A stretch of DNA of 64,000 bases, taken from assembly GCF_001675045.1 (NCBI RefSeq), contig NZ_LYPA01000080.1:358821-422820 (forward strand), read 5' to 3'. Source of the stretch: Paenibacillus oryzae (GTDB lineage Bacteria; Bacillota; Bacilli; Paenibacillales; Paenibacillaceae). Of the stretch, positions 42,376 through 49,747 are shown piece after piece; position 1 is the stretch's first letter, and each line of letters begins with the position of its first letter. The notes under the pieces were generated by a model. It saw only the letters and a program-made list of their open reading frames with translations, had not been told where the DNA came from and ran no database searches. The translations under genes and the position numbers were made by a program.

Positions 42376-42445
42376 GAACTGAGAGGCCGCGTCGAACGCA
42401 GGTTAGAGGGCTCGACAGGTTGCCGAGGGGCAGGCTACTGTGAGC
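42351..42445 (+). repeat. Duplicated gene-end and terminator segment, copy 2
   Basis: CCAGTGGCGAAGGGAGAAGA and the following 70 bp match 41693-41765, with mainly G-to-A style differences; both encode NPVA-x-GEE and stop at the same place. A hairpin with GAGGGCTC / GAGCCCTC arms and a T-run ends the copy and acts as the terminator of the VOC gene. Confidence 0.65.
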
Positions 42446-42606
42446 CCTCTTTGTATTTTCCGTTCGCTGCCATCGCTATGGCAAGCGGCGATTATCCGGA
42501 GCAAGGATGTACCCAAGTGACTGCCGCGATGATGCGATTTTTCGGTTTAAGGCTTCCGTCAGGCATAAAAACCTAGTCCTTCTGGCAGGTTTTCGAACCC
42601 GTTAAT

Positions 42607-43371
42607 TTACAGATGAGATCCGCCACTTGCATCAATTAATTGACCAGTGACCCAACGGCTGTCCGACGAGGCCAGAAAGGCAGCAATATCTGCAACATCT
42701 TCAGGCTCCCCCCACCTTTTAAAAGTTGAAAGACCAGCGGCAGATTTCTGTCCATTGGGATTTTGCAACGTCCCGGCATTCATCTCTGTATTAATGATGC
42801 CGGGCTGGATGGCGTTCACCGTAATATTACGACTCCCAAGCTGTTGAGCCAAGACGTGCGTAAACGTATCGACTGCACCCTTCGATATGCTGTAAGCGAA
42901 AACACTGGGGGAGGCCACACGTGTTACAAACGAAGAGATATTGATTATATGGCCTCCGTCTCTCAGACGCGGTAAAGCTTGTTGGGTAACAAAAAGCGGT
43001 GCTTTGACATTAATGTTCATGACCTCGTTGAAAGATTCTTCCGTCGTCTCTTCAAAGGTTACAATTTGTCCGATTCCAGCGTTATTCACAAGAATGTCAA
43101 AACGATTATCGCCTATACGTTCCTGAAGGGCTTCATCTAAAGTCGCATATAAATAATGAATGCCGTCAAGGGTACTTAAGTCAGCGCCGATCGCGAATGC
43201 GGCACCTCCATTTTGCTCTATCTGATGAACAACTTCCTCTGCTTCGTTTTGTCTTTTTCCATAGTGTACTGCAACCACTGCGCCCTCCTGCGCCAGACGC
43301 AATGCAATGCTACGACCAATCCCCCGGCTTGCGCCGGTTACTAAAGCGATTTTACCCTTCAACTTACTCAT
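42607..43371 (-). CDS. SDR family oxidoreductase
   Basis: The 254-residue classical short-chain dehydrogenase has cofactor motif TGASRGIG near residue 11, NNAG near 90, and the catalytic Ser with YSISK (Tyr-x3-Lys) near 155-165. The ending DSRWVTGQLIDASGG is the usual C-terminal segment. ATG 43371 follows AAGGAGATG; the longer frame to 43398 lacks a ribosome binding site. It is NAD(P)H-dependent, with FabG- or sugar-dehydrogenase-like sequence; the substrate is unknown. It stands alone, convergent with the VOC gene. Confidence 0.9.
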   Translation of the reverse strand: MSKLKGKIALVTGASRGIGRSIALRLAQEGAVVAVHYGKRQNEAEEVVHQIEQNGGAAFAIGADLSTLDGIHYLYATLDEALQERIGDNRFDILVNNAGIGQIVTFEETTEESFNEVMNINVKAPLFVTQQALPRLRDGGHIINISSFVTRVASPSVFAYSISKGAVDTFTHVLAQQLGSRNITVNAIQPGIINTEMNAGTLQNPNGQKSAAGLSTFKRWGEPEDVADIAAFLASSDSRWVTGQLIDASGGSHL

Positions 43372-43617
43372 GCCGTCATCTCCTTGTTTGGAATTCATGG
43401 CTAATTATATTGCAAGGCTACTTTTGAAATGTTGCTCTCTCATTCGGAATTCATTCACGTTTATCGTCATTAGCCTACGGGAAGCTAAACTAACGGAACA
43501 AGATACGTATTGAGCAGTAAAGAACGCTTTAATTTAAATCTAACCTTCCGTTTTATTGGGGTTCTATTGCATAATCAATAGCAGAATAGAAGCTTAAATT
43601 GAAGGTGAGGAAGACAG

Positions 43618-44070
43618 ATGAATGCTTTTACATTAAGCGCTGCTAATGAATATGCTCAAGCCAATGATATTGAAACGTGGGTTCATCTTTTTTTAAATGG
43701 AGAAGGCGACAATATAGTCATGTCAGAAGGATTAAAAAAGGAAAAAAGATATTGGTTAGGACCTATTGAAATTGACATAAAATATCTGGAAAGAATAGTT
43801 GGACCAGAAGAACATTTGGAATATGTAGAGGATATTAATTGGTGGAACTATAACATTGATCAAATTTGCAGTAGATTAGAATCCGGATGGGACATGCCTC
43901 CTTTGATTGTGAACATTGAAAATGGGAATTTTAGATTACATGACGGCAATCATCGACTTGGTGCATTACAGAAATTAAACAGGGAAAAATATTATGTTAT
44001 TATTTGGAATGATCATTCATATGAAAACATAATAAATCATTTAAAGAATTGTGGTATTAATATGGAATGA
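43618..44070 (+). CDS. Unknown AT-rich gene with ParB/sulfiredoxin-like motif
   Basis: The 150-residue protein contains PPLIVNIENGNFRLHDGNHR followed by LGALQKLNREKYYVIIW. The GNHRLxA motif and flanking strands resemble the ParB N-terminal/sulfiredoxin fold, where the His/Arg segment binds nucleotide. The match is to a motif only. GGTGAGGA lies before the ATG. The gene is clearly AT-richer than its surroundings, suggesting acquisition. It could be a ParB-fold enzyme, or part of a toxin-immunity or defence cluster, but no partner genes are adjacent. Confidence 0.6.
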   Translation: MNAFTLSAANEYAQANDIETWVHLFLNGEGDNIVMSEGLKKEKRYWLGPIEIDIKYLERIVGPEEHLEYVEDINWWNYNIDQICSRLESGWDMPPLIVNIENGNFRLHDGNHRLGALQKLNREKYYVIIWNDHSYENIINHLKNCGINME

Positions 44071-44112
44071 TTTACATTGTTTCGAGAATATGCGAACTTC
44101 ATTCACTCTTCT

Positions 44113-44142
44113 AAGCCCGCGATCTTTGCGGGCTTTTTTAGC
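44113..44142 (+). terminator. Rho-independent terminator
   Basis: AGCCCGC pairs with GCGGGCT around GATCTTT and is followed by TTTTT; it closes the ParB-like gene. Confidence 0.85.
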
Positions 44143-44163
44143 GTGCGATTAGTACAGAAACGA

Positions 44164-44319
44164 TTAGCGCAAGTAATCCGTTTTCTGAAGATCGGTTGGA
44201 CTTGTCTCTGCTTCGCCATATAGCTTCTGCATATGTTGGACATGCCCAGCTCCCCAGTCACTCATGGTCTGGAGAACGGGCTTCATGAGTTGTTCGTACT
44301 GCTTGGAATGCTGTTTCAT
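44164..44319 (-). pseudogene. Short frame, probable remnant of a decayed gene
   Basis: A 51-codon minus-strand frame starts MKQHSKQYEQLMKPVLQTMS and ends PTDLQKTDYLR. It has natural-looking composition but no ribosome binding site. The same frame continues upstream beyond an in-frame TAG as CSKCYDQGQNYKKDIYAKL, up to about 44400. That CxxC...Y pattern recalls zinc-ribbon proteins but is not enough to name the parent. A truncated gene is more likely than a functional small protein. Confidence 0.3.
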
Positions 44320-44498
44320 ATTTGGCTAAAAGAGTACCGGGAGCTTGGCGTAAATATCTTTTTTATAGTTCTGGCCTTGATCGTAGCATTTGGAACACTA
44401 TAAAGGAACCAGCGAGCCAGGGTTCAACATTTATGCCGAAAATAGCTTAACATATACAAGCCATATTTTTCATAAATGCTGGTTTGTATGATAAGGGC

Positions 44499-45512
44499 AT
44501 GAATACTTATTTTTTCGCAACGGTTGCATGCGGGCTGGAAGCGGTTCTTGCAGAAGAAATTGAAGCGCTGGGCATTAAAGCGCGGGGGATAAAATGTGAA
44601 CGAGGCAAGGTCATATTCCATGCGACGGGAGATCCCTCACAACTGATAAAGCTGCGCTGCGCCGACAATATATATAGAATTCTGGCGGAGTTCCAGATTG
44701 GACCGCATAAATCGGACTTAACTCAGCTTGCTGCTTCCATTGATAAATTGCACTGGAAACGGCTTGCCTTTCAATATTCGGAGTCATCAAGTGGAATTTG
44801 CGCAAGCGCCAGCAGAAGAGGAGAACATGCTTATTCACGGTTTGATATGATCAAAAGCATTGAAAAAACCCTGGAGAAACACGGATTTAAACATGCTCCA
44901 AAAGACGCCGATGCTTTATTTATTCGCGCCGATATTGATGGGCAAGCCTGCAGAATCTCGATTAAGCTGACGAATGCCGAGTTCCGTTTTCGAGGCAATG
45001 ACCGGATATTTTTAAAAGGGGGCATCAGACCAACGGTTGCAGCCGCGCTTGTCAGAATAAGCAAACCATGCAAAAATGATGTTTTTTATGACCCGTTTTG
45101 CGGCTCGGGAACGATATCGAATGAACGGGCTGCCTTTCCCGCAAGAAGAATTATGGCGAGCGATATGGAGGAAAGGGCTGTATGGACGGCTGAAAAAAAT
45201 GGAAGGGGCAAAGTGATCGTATTTCATGCTGATGCAACAAAAATGCCGTCCAAGTCTGCAAGCGTAGACATCATTGTATGCAATCCCCCCTGGAATAAGC
45301 AAATTGCAGTAGGGGACGTTCAAAAGCTTTATATAAGATTTTTGTCGGAGGCCAAACGAATACTAAAGCCGTCGGGGCGGATCGTGCTGCTTACGGATTG
45401 TCATGAGGAAATAGCTAGGGGAGCCGAAAAAAACGGATTGCAGTTAATCGATATGTACAGTCTTAGTCTTCATGGCCTGCATCCCAAGGTATATGAACTA
45501 ACTATCACATAA
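44499..45512 (+). CDS. THUMP-domain class I SAM-dependent RNA methyltransferase
   Basis: The N-terminal part (about 1-150) is a ferredoxin-like plus THUMP RNA-binding region, starting YFFATVACGLEAVLAEEIEA. The catalytic part begins FRGNDRIFLKGGIRPTVAAA, has SAM motif I FYDPFCGSGTI, and motif IV NPPW. This arrangement fits the Trm14/TrmN (tRNA guanine-6 N2) and RlmL-like group that modifies guanine N2 in tRNA or rRNA. At 337 residues it is shorter than RlmL. ATG 44499 is used; the upstream TTG at 44484 has no better ribosome binding site. It is monocistronic. Confidence 0.85.
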   Translation: MNTYFFATVACGLEAVLAEEIEALGIKARGIKCERGKVIFHATGDPSQLIKLRCADNIYRILAEFQIGPHKSDLTQLAASIDKLHWKRLAFQYSESSSGICASASRRGEHAYSRFDMIKSIEKTLEKHGFKHAPKDADALFIRADIDGQACRISIKLTNAEFRFRGNDRIFLKGGIRPTVAAALVRISKPCKNDVFYDPFCGSGTISNERAAFPARRIMASDMEERAVWTAEKNGRGKVIVFHADATKMPSKSASVDIIVCNPPWNKQIAVGDVQKLYIRFLSEAKRILKPSGRIVLLTDCHEEIARGAEKNGLQLIDMYSLSLHGLHPKVYELTIT

Positions 45513-45592
45513 AGGTTTTTTTAAAACTCTTGCCTGAAAGTACCCGTCAGGCATCGGAGAGTGTAATAGTAGCATTGCTGGAAAAATACCCC

Positions 45593-45623
45593 TTGACCTT
45601 AAAGCTGCTTTAAGGTGTATGAT
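45593..45623 (+). promoter_or_regulatory. MerR-type promoter with 19-bp spacer and perfect operator
   Basis: TTGACC (45593-45598) and TATGAT (45618-45623) are 19 bp apart, the stretched spacing that MerR-family activators correct. A perfect inverted repeat, ACCTTAAAGC and GCTTTAAGGT around one T (45596-45616), fills the spacer. The MerR gene two genes downstream is the obvious regulator. Confidence 0.85.
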
Positions 45624-45664
45624 GGTCTTACCCGGGAATACATAACAAAGTGGAGGGCGTATCA

Positions 45665-46459
45665 ATGACAGATACTAGAATGACGTTTGACGGCGGTTTT
45701 ATTATGGTGCCTTGGGATCAATTCGATGAAGCAGTTGAATGGTATGGTGAAAAAATGGGCTGGACGTTAATCGGTAGGGGCGAAGGGCCGCCAGTTGGAA
45801 GGAAGGCTTTTTTCAAAATGCCTGGTACCGGACAAGCCAATTTAAAAACGTTTGAAAGCGATTTAAGCCACTTTACGTCCGAGGATTATCATGAGGGTAC
45901 TTGCAGATTTTGCTTCCGCACAGCTAATCTGGACCAGACATTGGACTATTTCGATCGTCAAGGCGTTACATGCAGCACGCCGGTAAAGATGCCGGACAGA
46001 ACACGTTCAGCCGATATTTTCGCATTCGGAAATGTTCGTCTAACCTTAAGCGAGGACAAAAAGCTGGAGGGGAAATTCCCGGAATCGCGTGTCATTCAAT
46101 ATGCAGCTAAGCCATTGTGGCTGGGCGTGTCTGATCTGGATGCTTCAATTGAATGGTATTCGCGGATATGCGGCTGGACAAGTTCCAACAAAAATTTTCA
46201 GGATCGCGGATTTGCATTAATGCGCGAAGCTTGGGATTTTGCCTGGCTGGAAAAGGTGGATAGCGAGCAATTATCGAAAAAAGCCAATCCCGGCGCCAGA
46301 TTGTATTTTCAGATTAAAGAGCAAAAGGACCTGTATAAGAAAAACGAATGGTTGAAGGAACAAGGAATTGAGGTATCGGACATTGTCGGTGAGCGTTGGA
46401 AGGGCTTCCATTTCTACGATCCGGACGGCAATCGTCTGAATGTGTGGAGCTATTATTGA
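45665..46459 (+). CDS. Tandem VOC-domain protein
   Basis: The protein has 264 residues in two VOC modules: the first with GGFIMVPWDQFDEAVEWYGE and the second with PLWLGVSDLDASIEWYSRIC, ending HFYDPDGNRLNVWSYY with the conserved Asp-Pro-x-Gly-Asn. The DPDGN...W end is usual for glyoxalase-like resistance proteins. ATG 45665 follows GGAGGG with 8-nt spacing. It is the first gene behind a MerR-type promoter and is followed by the regulator at 44 bp, so it probably responds to, and binds or modifies, the same small molecule sensed by that regulator. Confidence 0.85.
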   Translation: MTDTRMTFDGGFIMVPWDQFDEAVEWYGEKMGWTLIGRGEGPPVGRKAFFKMPGTGQANLKTFESDLSHFTSEDYHEGTCRFCFRTANLDQTLDYFDRQGVTCSTPVKMPDRTRSADIFAFGNVRLTLSEDKKLEGKFPESRVIQYAAKPLWLGVSDLDASIEWYSRICGWTSSNKNFQDRGFALMREAWDFAWLEKVDSEQLSKKANPGARLYFQIKEQKDLYKKNEWLKEQGIEVSDIVGERWKGFHFYDPDGNRLNVWSYY

Positions 46460-46503
46460 GAAATAGAATTAAAAAATAAATGAAGTGTCAGGAGGAGGAA
46501 CCG

Positions 46504-47310
46504 TTGAAAGGAAATATGACGATTCAGAGCTTTTCCGAGCGGACGGGTCTTCCTGCCAGCACGCTTCGTTATTATGAAAAAGAAGGGCTGCTCCAGCCGA
46601 GTCATCGCGCGGATAATGGCTATCGCTATTACCGGGAGGATCAGGTTCCGAGTGCTTTAAAGATCCATACATTGCGCCAAGCGGGAATCGGCTTAAGCGA
46701 GATACGTCATTATTTTGCTGCGGATGCTGAAGCTCAAGCCGATTGGCTGCGAAAGTGGCGACAGGACGTCGATGCGAAGCTGCTGGCGCTGAATGTAGCC
46801 AAACAGTATCTGGATGGCGTAGATTCCGTGGACGAGCATATCCGGTTAGTGCGATGGTCTCAGCCTACAAAAATGCTGTGGTTCCGGCATCGCGTCAAGC
46901 GTCAGGCGAGTCCTTTTGCACAGGCGATAGATGAAAGCGCGGCTTTCCTGGAAAAGCGGGGACTTTTGCAGGCAAAGGAGGCCTATGTGCGGCACGAGCG
47001 GGTAATCGGGAATGAGATGTTAGGCAAAGTAGGTTTTCGCCTGGCTATGAAGTCTGCCCATTCTGGCGAATGGATAGATGAAGCGGGGCTTGATGCCGAG
47101 CTTGAGATCATCCCCCCGACATTATTCGTAACACTGGATTGCTTGTCAACCGATCCCTACGCTTGCTTTAGTCTGATGCTGATCCTGCAATCGTTTGGAT
47201 TCCAGCCGGCAGCTCCTAATATAGAGCGGTATCAGCTTCACGACAAGACCCATTACCAGTGGATGATACCAGTTACCCACGGTGAACCGCAGGCCAAGAT
47301 TATAGATTAA
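46504..47310 (+). CDS. MerR family regulator with C-terminal ligand-binding region
   Basis: The N-terminal winged helix begins MTIQSFSERTGLPASTLRYY and continues with EKEGLLQPSHRADNGYRYY, followed by a dimerisation helix (DWLRKWRQDVDAKLLALNVA). The last 150 residues look like a GyrI-type effector-binding fold, as in BmrR. The start is TTG 46504 after AGGAGGAGG, or ATG 46516. Together with the 19-bp-spacer promoter at 45593-45623 it forms an autoregulated two-gene circuit with the tandem VOC protein. The ligand is unknown; the closest analogies are drug-sensing MerR proteins. Confidence 0.88.
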   Translation: MKGNMTIQSFSERTGLPASTLRYYEKEGLLQPSHRADNGYRYYREDQVPSALKIHTLRQAGIGLSEIRHYFAADAEAQADWLRKWRQDVDAKLLALNVAKQYLDGVDSVDEHIRLVRWSQPTKMLWFRHRVKRQASPFAQAIDESAAFLEKRGLLQAKEAYVRHERVIGNEMLGKVGFRLAMKSAHSGEWIDEAGLDAELEIIPPTLFVTLDCLSTDPYACFSLMLILQSFGFQPAAPNIERYQLHDKTHYQWMIPVTHGEPQAKIID

Positions 47311-47349
47311 GGGTAAATCACATTTTATACCCTAGCAGGATTATGCAAC

Positions 47350-47562
47350 AGGGGCTGTTCAAAAAGTCTGTAAATAATTATTCAGCAGAGAGGACCGGAC
47401 GGGAAAGGGTGACTTGAGGGCGAGTTTTTTTGTCCGCTTTTTCCACTAAACACAGGATCAAAAAAAGCGGACAAAAATGTTTGAGCTTCCAAGACACCCT
47501 TTTCCGGGAGGGACCGGTTTGCTGGATCATTATTCTTCGTAACAGACTTTTGGACAGCCCCT
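47350..47562. repeat. 213-bp foldback (MITE-like) element
   Basis: The whole segment is one imperfect palindrome. Ends are AGGGGCTGTTCAAAAAGTCT and the complementary AGACTTTTGGACAGCCCCT; further in, ACCGG, AAAGGGTG..CTTG and finally TTTTTGTCCGCTTTTT / AAAAAGCGGACAAAAA pair across a central CACTAAACACAGG-like loop. There is no coding capacity and no clear target duplication. It fills the space between the MerR gene and the convergent secreted esterase, where it may also act as a bidirectional terminator. Confidence 0.8.
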
Positions 47563-47578
47563 TGATGCTGTTATAAAT

Positions 47579-48460
47579 CTATTTGAAAATGCGCTGAGCG
47601 AACTGATAGAGCCCGCTGCTCCAAACCTTTCCTTCATGTCCTCCGACATCCAGATACCACATATGAGGAACATTCATGGCATCCACGCTGTTATGGAAGT
47701 TTTGGCTTACCCATAACAGATAGTCGGAAGCTCCACATGACAGCCAGAGCAGGTTCAGCTTACTGGCCGTTTGGGCCGGGTTGGGGATAAGCTGCGACGC
47801 CGATTTTGTATTGGGAGCGGATGAAAATGCGCCGATCCAGGTAAACTTGTCCAGATGCTTTAGCCCGAAGTTCAGCGATTGTCCGCCGCCCATCGACAGA
47901 CCGGCCAAAGCGCGATTTTGAGCATTTGCATATACCGGGAAGTTGTTGTCAATGTAAGGAACGAGGTCGTTAATCAGATCAAATTCGAAGGTTTCAAAGG
48001 CGGCCACCTTGTCCGGTGCAAAAATATCGCCGATTGGACGATCATCCCACATGGCGCGGCCATTCGGGAAAACAACAATCATCGGCTCCAGCTTGTTGTC
48101 GGCATACAGGTTGTCCAAAATGTTTCTAGGATTCATCCCGTTAAGCCATTCATATTGATCTCCGCCAATGCCGTGCAGCAAGTAGAGAACATTATAGGTT
48201 TGTGATGGATTATAGCCAGGAGGCGTATAAACCATAGCGTTTCGCATTTTACCTACGGTTGAAGAGTAGTAGGATATTTGTTGTACATTTCCGCGAGCAA
48301 TATTGGGACGGTAGGCGTCGTATCCCTGAGGTGCCGGAATGATCGTTCCGCCAGTAGACAGCGGGGATACACCATTTGTATTTTGCGTTGACGATTGGGC
48401 GTAGGACATCGATGGGACGAGCAGCGCAATGAGTAAAACAAGAATCATAAGTTTTTTCAT
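47579..48460 (-). CDS. Secreted esterase (feruloyl esterase/esterase D-like)
   Basis: The 293-residue precursor has signal peptide MKKLMILVLLIALLVPSMSY with cleavage likely after AYAQ-type SYA. The alpha/beta hydrolase domain shows LLHGIGGDQYEWLNG, nucleophile Ser in GLSMGGGQS, acid Asp in GASDYLL and His in GGHEGKVW. It resembles the esterase modules of xylanase Z (feruloyl esterases), which release ferulate from plant xylan. TAAGGAGG precedes the ATG. A perfect cre site overlaps its promoter start region, indicating carbon catabolite repression, as expected for a plant polymer enzyme. Confidence 0.9.
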   Translation of the reverse strand: MKKLMILVLLIALLVPSMSYAQSSTQNTNGVSPLSTGGTIIPAPQGYDAYRPNIARGNVQQISYYSSTVGKMRNAMVYTPPGYNPSQTYNVLYLLHGIGGDQYEWLNGMNPRNILDNLYADNKLEPMIVVFPNGRAMWDDRPIGDIFAPDKVAAFETFEFDLINDLVPYIDNNFPVYANAQNRALAGLSMGGGQSLNFGLKHLDKFTWIGAFSSAPNTKSASQLIPNPAQTASKLNLLWLSCGASDYLLWVSQNFHNSVDAMNVPHMWYLDVGGHEGKVWSSGLYQFAQRIFK

Positions 48461-48666
48461 TTCACTTTTCCTCCTTAATAATAGATGTTTTGGCCTTGCA
48501 GATTGGAGTGAACTCTAAATGTCTTAGTTCTGTTACTCTCTTAGCAGCTAATCAACTTGCTACTATTGAAATGTAACGCCTCTCAATACTGTGGCGGCCT
48601 CCCCCTTTCGCGACCAGCGGCAATGCTGCAGGAAGCAAGCTTTGCATAGGTCATTATTAAATAAAA

Positions 48667-48714
48667 TGAAAACGTTTTCAAAATAATCGTACCATATTTA
48701 GAAAATGTTGTAAA
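48667..48714 (-). promoter_or_regulatory. Esterase promoter with perfect cre site
   Basis: On the minus strand TTTACA (48714-48709) and TACGAT (48691-48686) are 17 bp apart. Immediately downstream TGAAAACGTTTTCA (48667-48680) is a perfect 14-bp palindrome of the cre type, covering the start-site region, a repressing position for CcpA. The leader to the ATG would be about 215 nt. Confidence 0.8.
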
Positions 48715-48827
48715 TCATAAAATAGTTGAATATTATAGATTGACAGGCTGGAAGAATTTATTTAAACTAATCATAGCGAATAACTTGGAAATAAAGCAAA
48801 AATGAATCGGCAAAAGGAGACTTTTCA

Positions 48828-49277
48828 ATGGCTACCCCGCAAACCTTTAAAGCATCTGCGCATTTGCAAGAAGGAGTTCAGGTGAAAGTAGCATCCCGGA
48901 ACTTCGAGTTTATTATTGACGAGCCCAAAAGTCTGGGAGGAACCGATACGGGCATGAATCCGGTCGAAGCTTTGCTGGCCTCGCTGGGTGCATGTCAGTC
49001 AATCGTTGCCAGAGTGTACGCCCCTAAATTTGGCGTTGAGCTCAAGGATTTCTTCGTGGACGTAGAAGGCGATATTGACCTGGACGGCTTCTTCAACAAG
49101 TCCGATGTGCGGCCAGGCTATTCCGACATTCGGTATACCTTCAGAATTAAAACCGATTCGCCAAAGGAAAAGGTGGAGGAGTTCGTTAAATTTCTGGAGA
49201 GCAAATGCCCGGTTGGCGATTCGCTCGCAAATCCGGTTAACCTCAAGCTGAAGGACATTATTATTGAATCGGAGTAA
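48828..49277 (+). CDS. OsmC/Ohr family protein
   Basis: The protein has 149 residues with the two family cysteines, in LGACQSIVARVYA (about Cys64) and ESKCPVGDSLANPV (about Cys127). The family fold forms a dimer that reduces organic hydroperoxides via these thiols. Sequence is closest in style to the YhfA/OsmC-like branch rather than Ohr proper. AAAGGAGA precedes the ATG. It is monocistronic, with a hairpin terminator following. The cre site 150 bp upstream is more probably for the divergent esterase. Confidence 0.9.
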   Translation: MATPQTFKASAHLQEGVQVKVASRNFEFIIDEPKSLGGTDTGMNPVEALLASLGACQSIVARVYAPKFGVELKDFFVDVEGDIDLDGFFNKSDVRPGYSDIRYTFRIKTDSPKEKVEEFVKFLESKCPVGDSLANPVNLKLKDIIIESE

Positions 49278-49298
49278 AAAGAAAAGAACGAATAGCGA

Positions 49299-49343
49299 AC
49301 CCTGAGAATGTTGTAATTTTAACGTTCTTGGGGTTTTCTTTCT
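49299..49343 (+). terminator. Rho-independent terminator of the osmC-like gene
   Basis: AACCCTGAGAATGTT pairs (two mismatched or G-U positions) with AACGTTCTTGGGGTT, followed by TTCTTTCTT. Confidence 0.8.
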
Positions 49344-49413
49344 TAAAATTTATTATGTACTGATTTATTTTATTGTACAATTTCACGCTTCTTATGAAGG
49401 AGGGTGTTTTCCC

Positions 49414-49593
49414 TTATTCCTTGCCTTTAGCTTCAAAGTTCATGCATGGCTTTCCGGAGGAGGCCAACACTAGCTGGCTTGGCATTGCCTGCGATTTAAA
49501 TCCAAAGGCTCTGCAGCCTCTAGGCGCGCCAGGGTCCCAAGTTACATAATAATGGCGGCATTTCATGCAATTCAAGCGCTGCGGTTCTGTCAT
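49414..49593 (-). CDS. Small conserved-looking cysteine protein, 59 residues
   Basis: The frame encodes MTEPQRLNCMKCRHYYVTWD, continues PGAPRGCRAFGFKSQAMPSQ and ends GKPCMNFEAKGKE. The pattern CMKC-x14-C-x22-C, with a WDPxxPRGCRAFGFKSxxMPS core, strongly resembles a small family seen across Bacillota and Proteobacteria, sometimes mislabelled as uracil-DNA glycosylase; metal binding by the four Cys is likely. AAAGGATG lies about 12 nt before the ATG. Function unknown. It sits alone between the osmC-like gene and a repeat hairpin. Confidence 0.78.
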   Translation of the reverse strand: MTEPQRLNCMKCRHYYVTWDPGAPRGCRAFGFKSQAMPSQLVLASSGKPCMNFEAKGKE

Positions 49594-49627
49594 TATGACG
49601 TATCATCCTTTTATAAATAAAATACGA

Positions 49628-49733
49628 CCGTCCAAAAAGTCTGTTACGGTGAATCAGGTGAATCATTATTCAGCAAACCTGTCCCTGCTGAATAATGATT
49701 CATTCCGCTTGACTTTTTCGGACAGCCTTTTTT
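49628..49733. repeat. Hairpin element related to the foldback family
   Basis: GTCCAAAAAGTC pairs with GACTTTTTCGGAC at the ends, and GAATCATTATTCAGCA (49660-49675) pairs perfectly with TGCTGAATAATGATTC (49686-49701) inside. T-run follows on the plus strand. GTCTGTTACGG and the end sequences are shared with 32301-32354 and 47350-47562. It lies at the 3' end of the next minus-strand gene. Confidence 0.8.
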
Positions 49734-49747
49734 TGTGCGGGTAGCTG

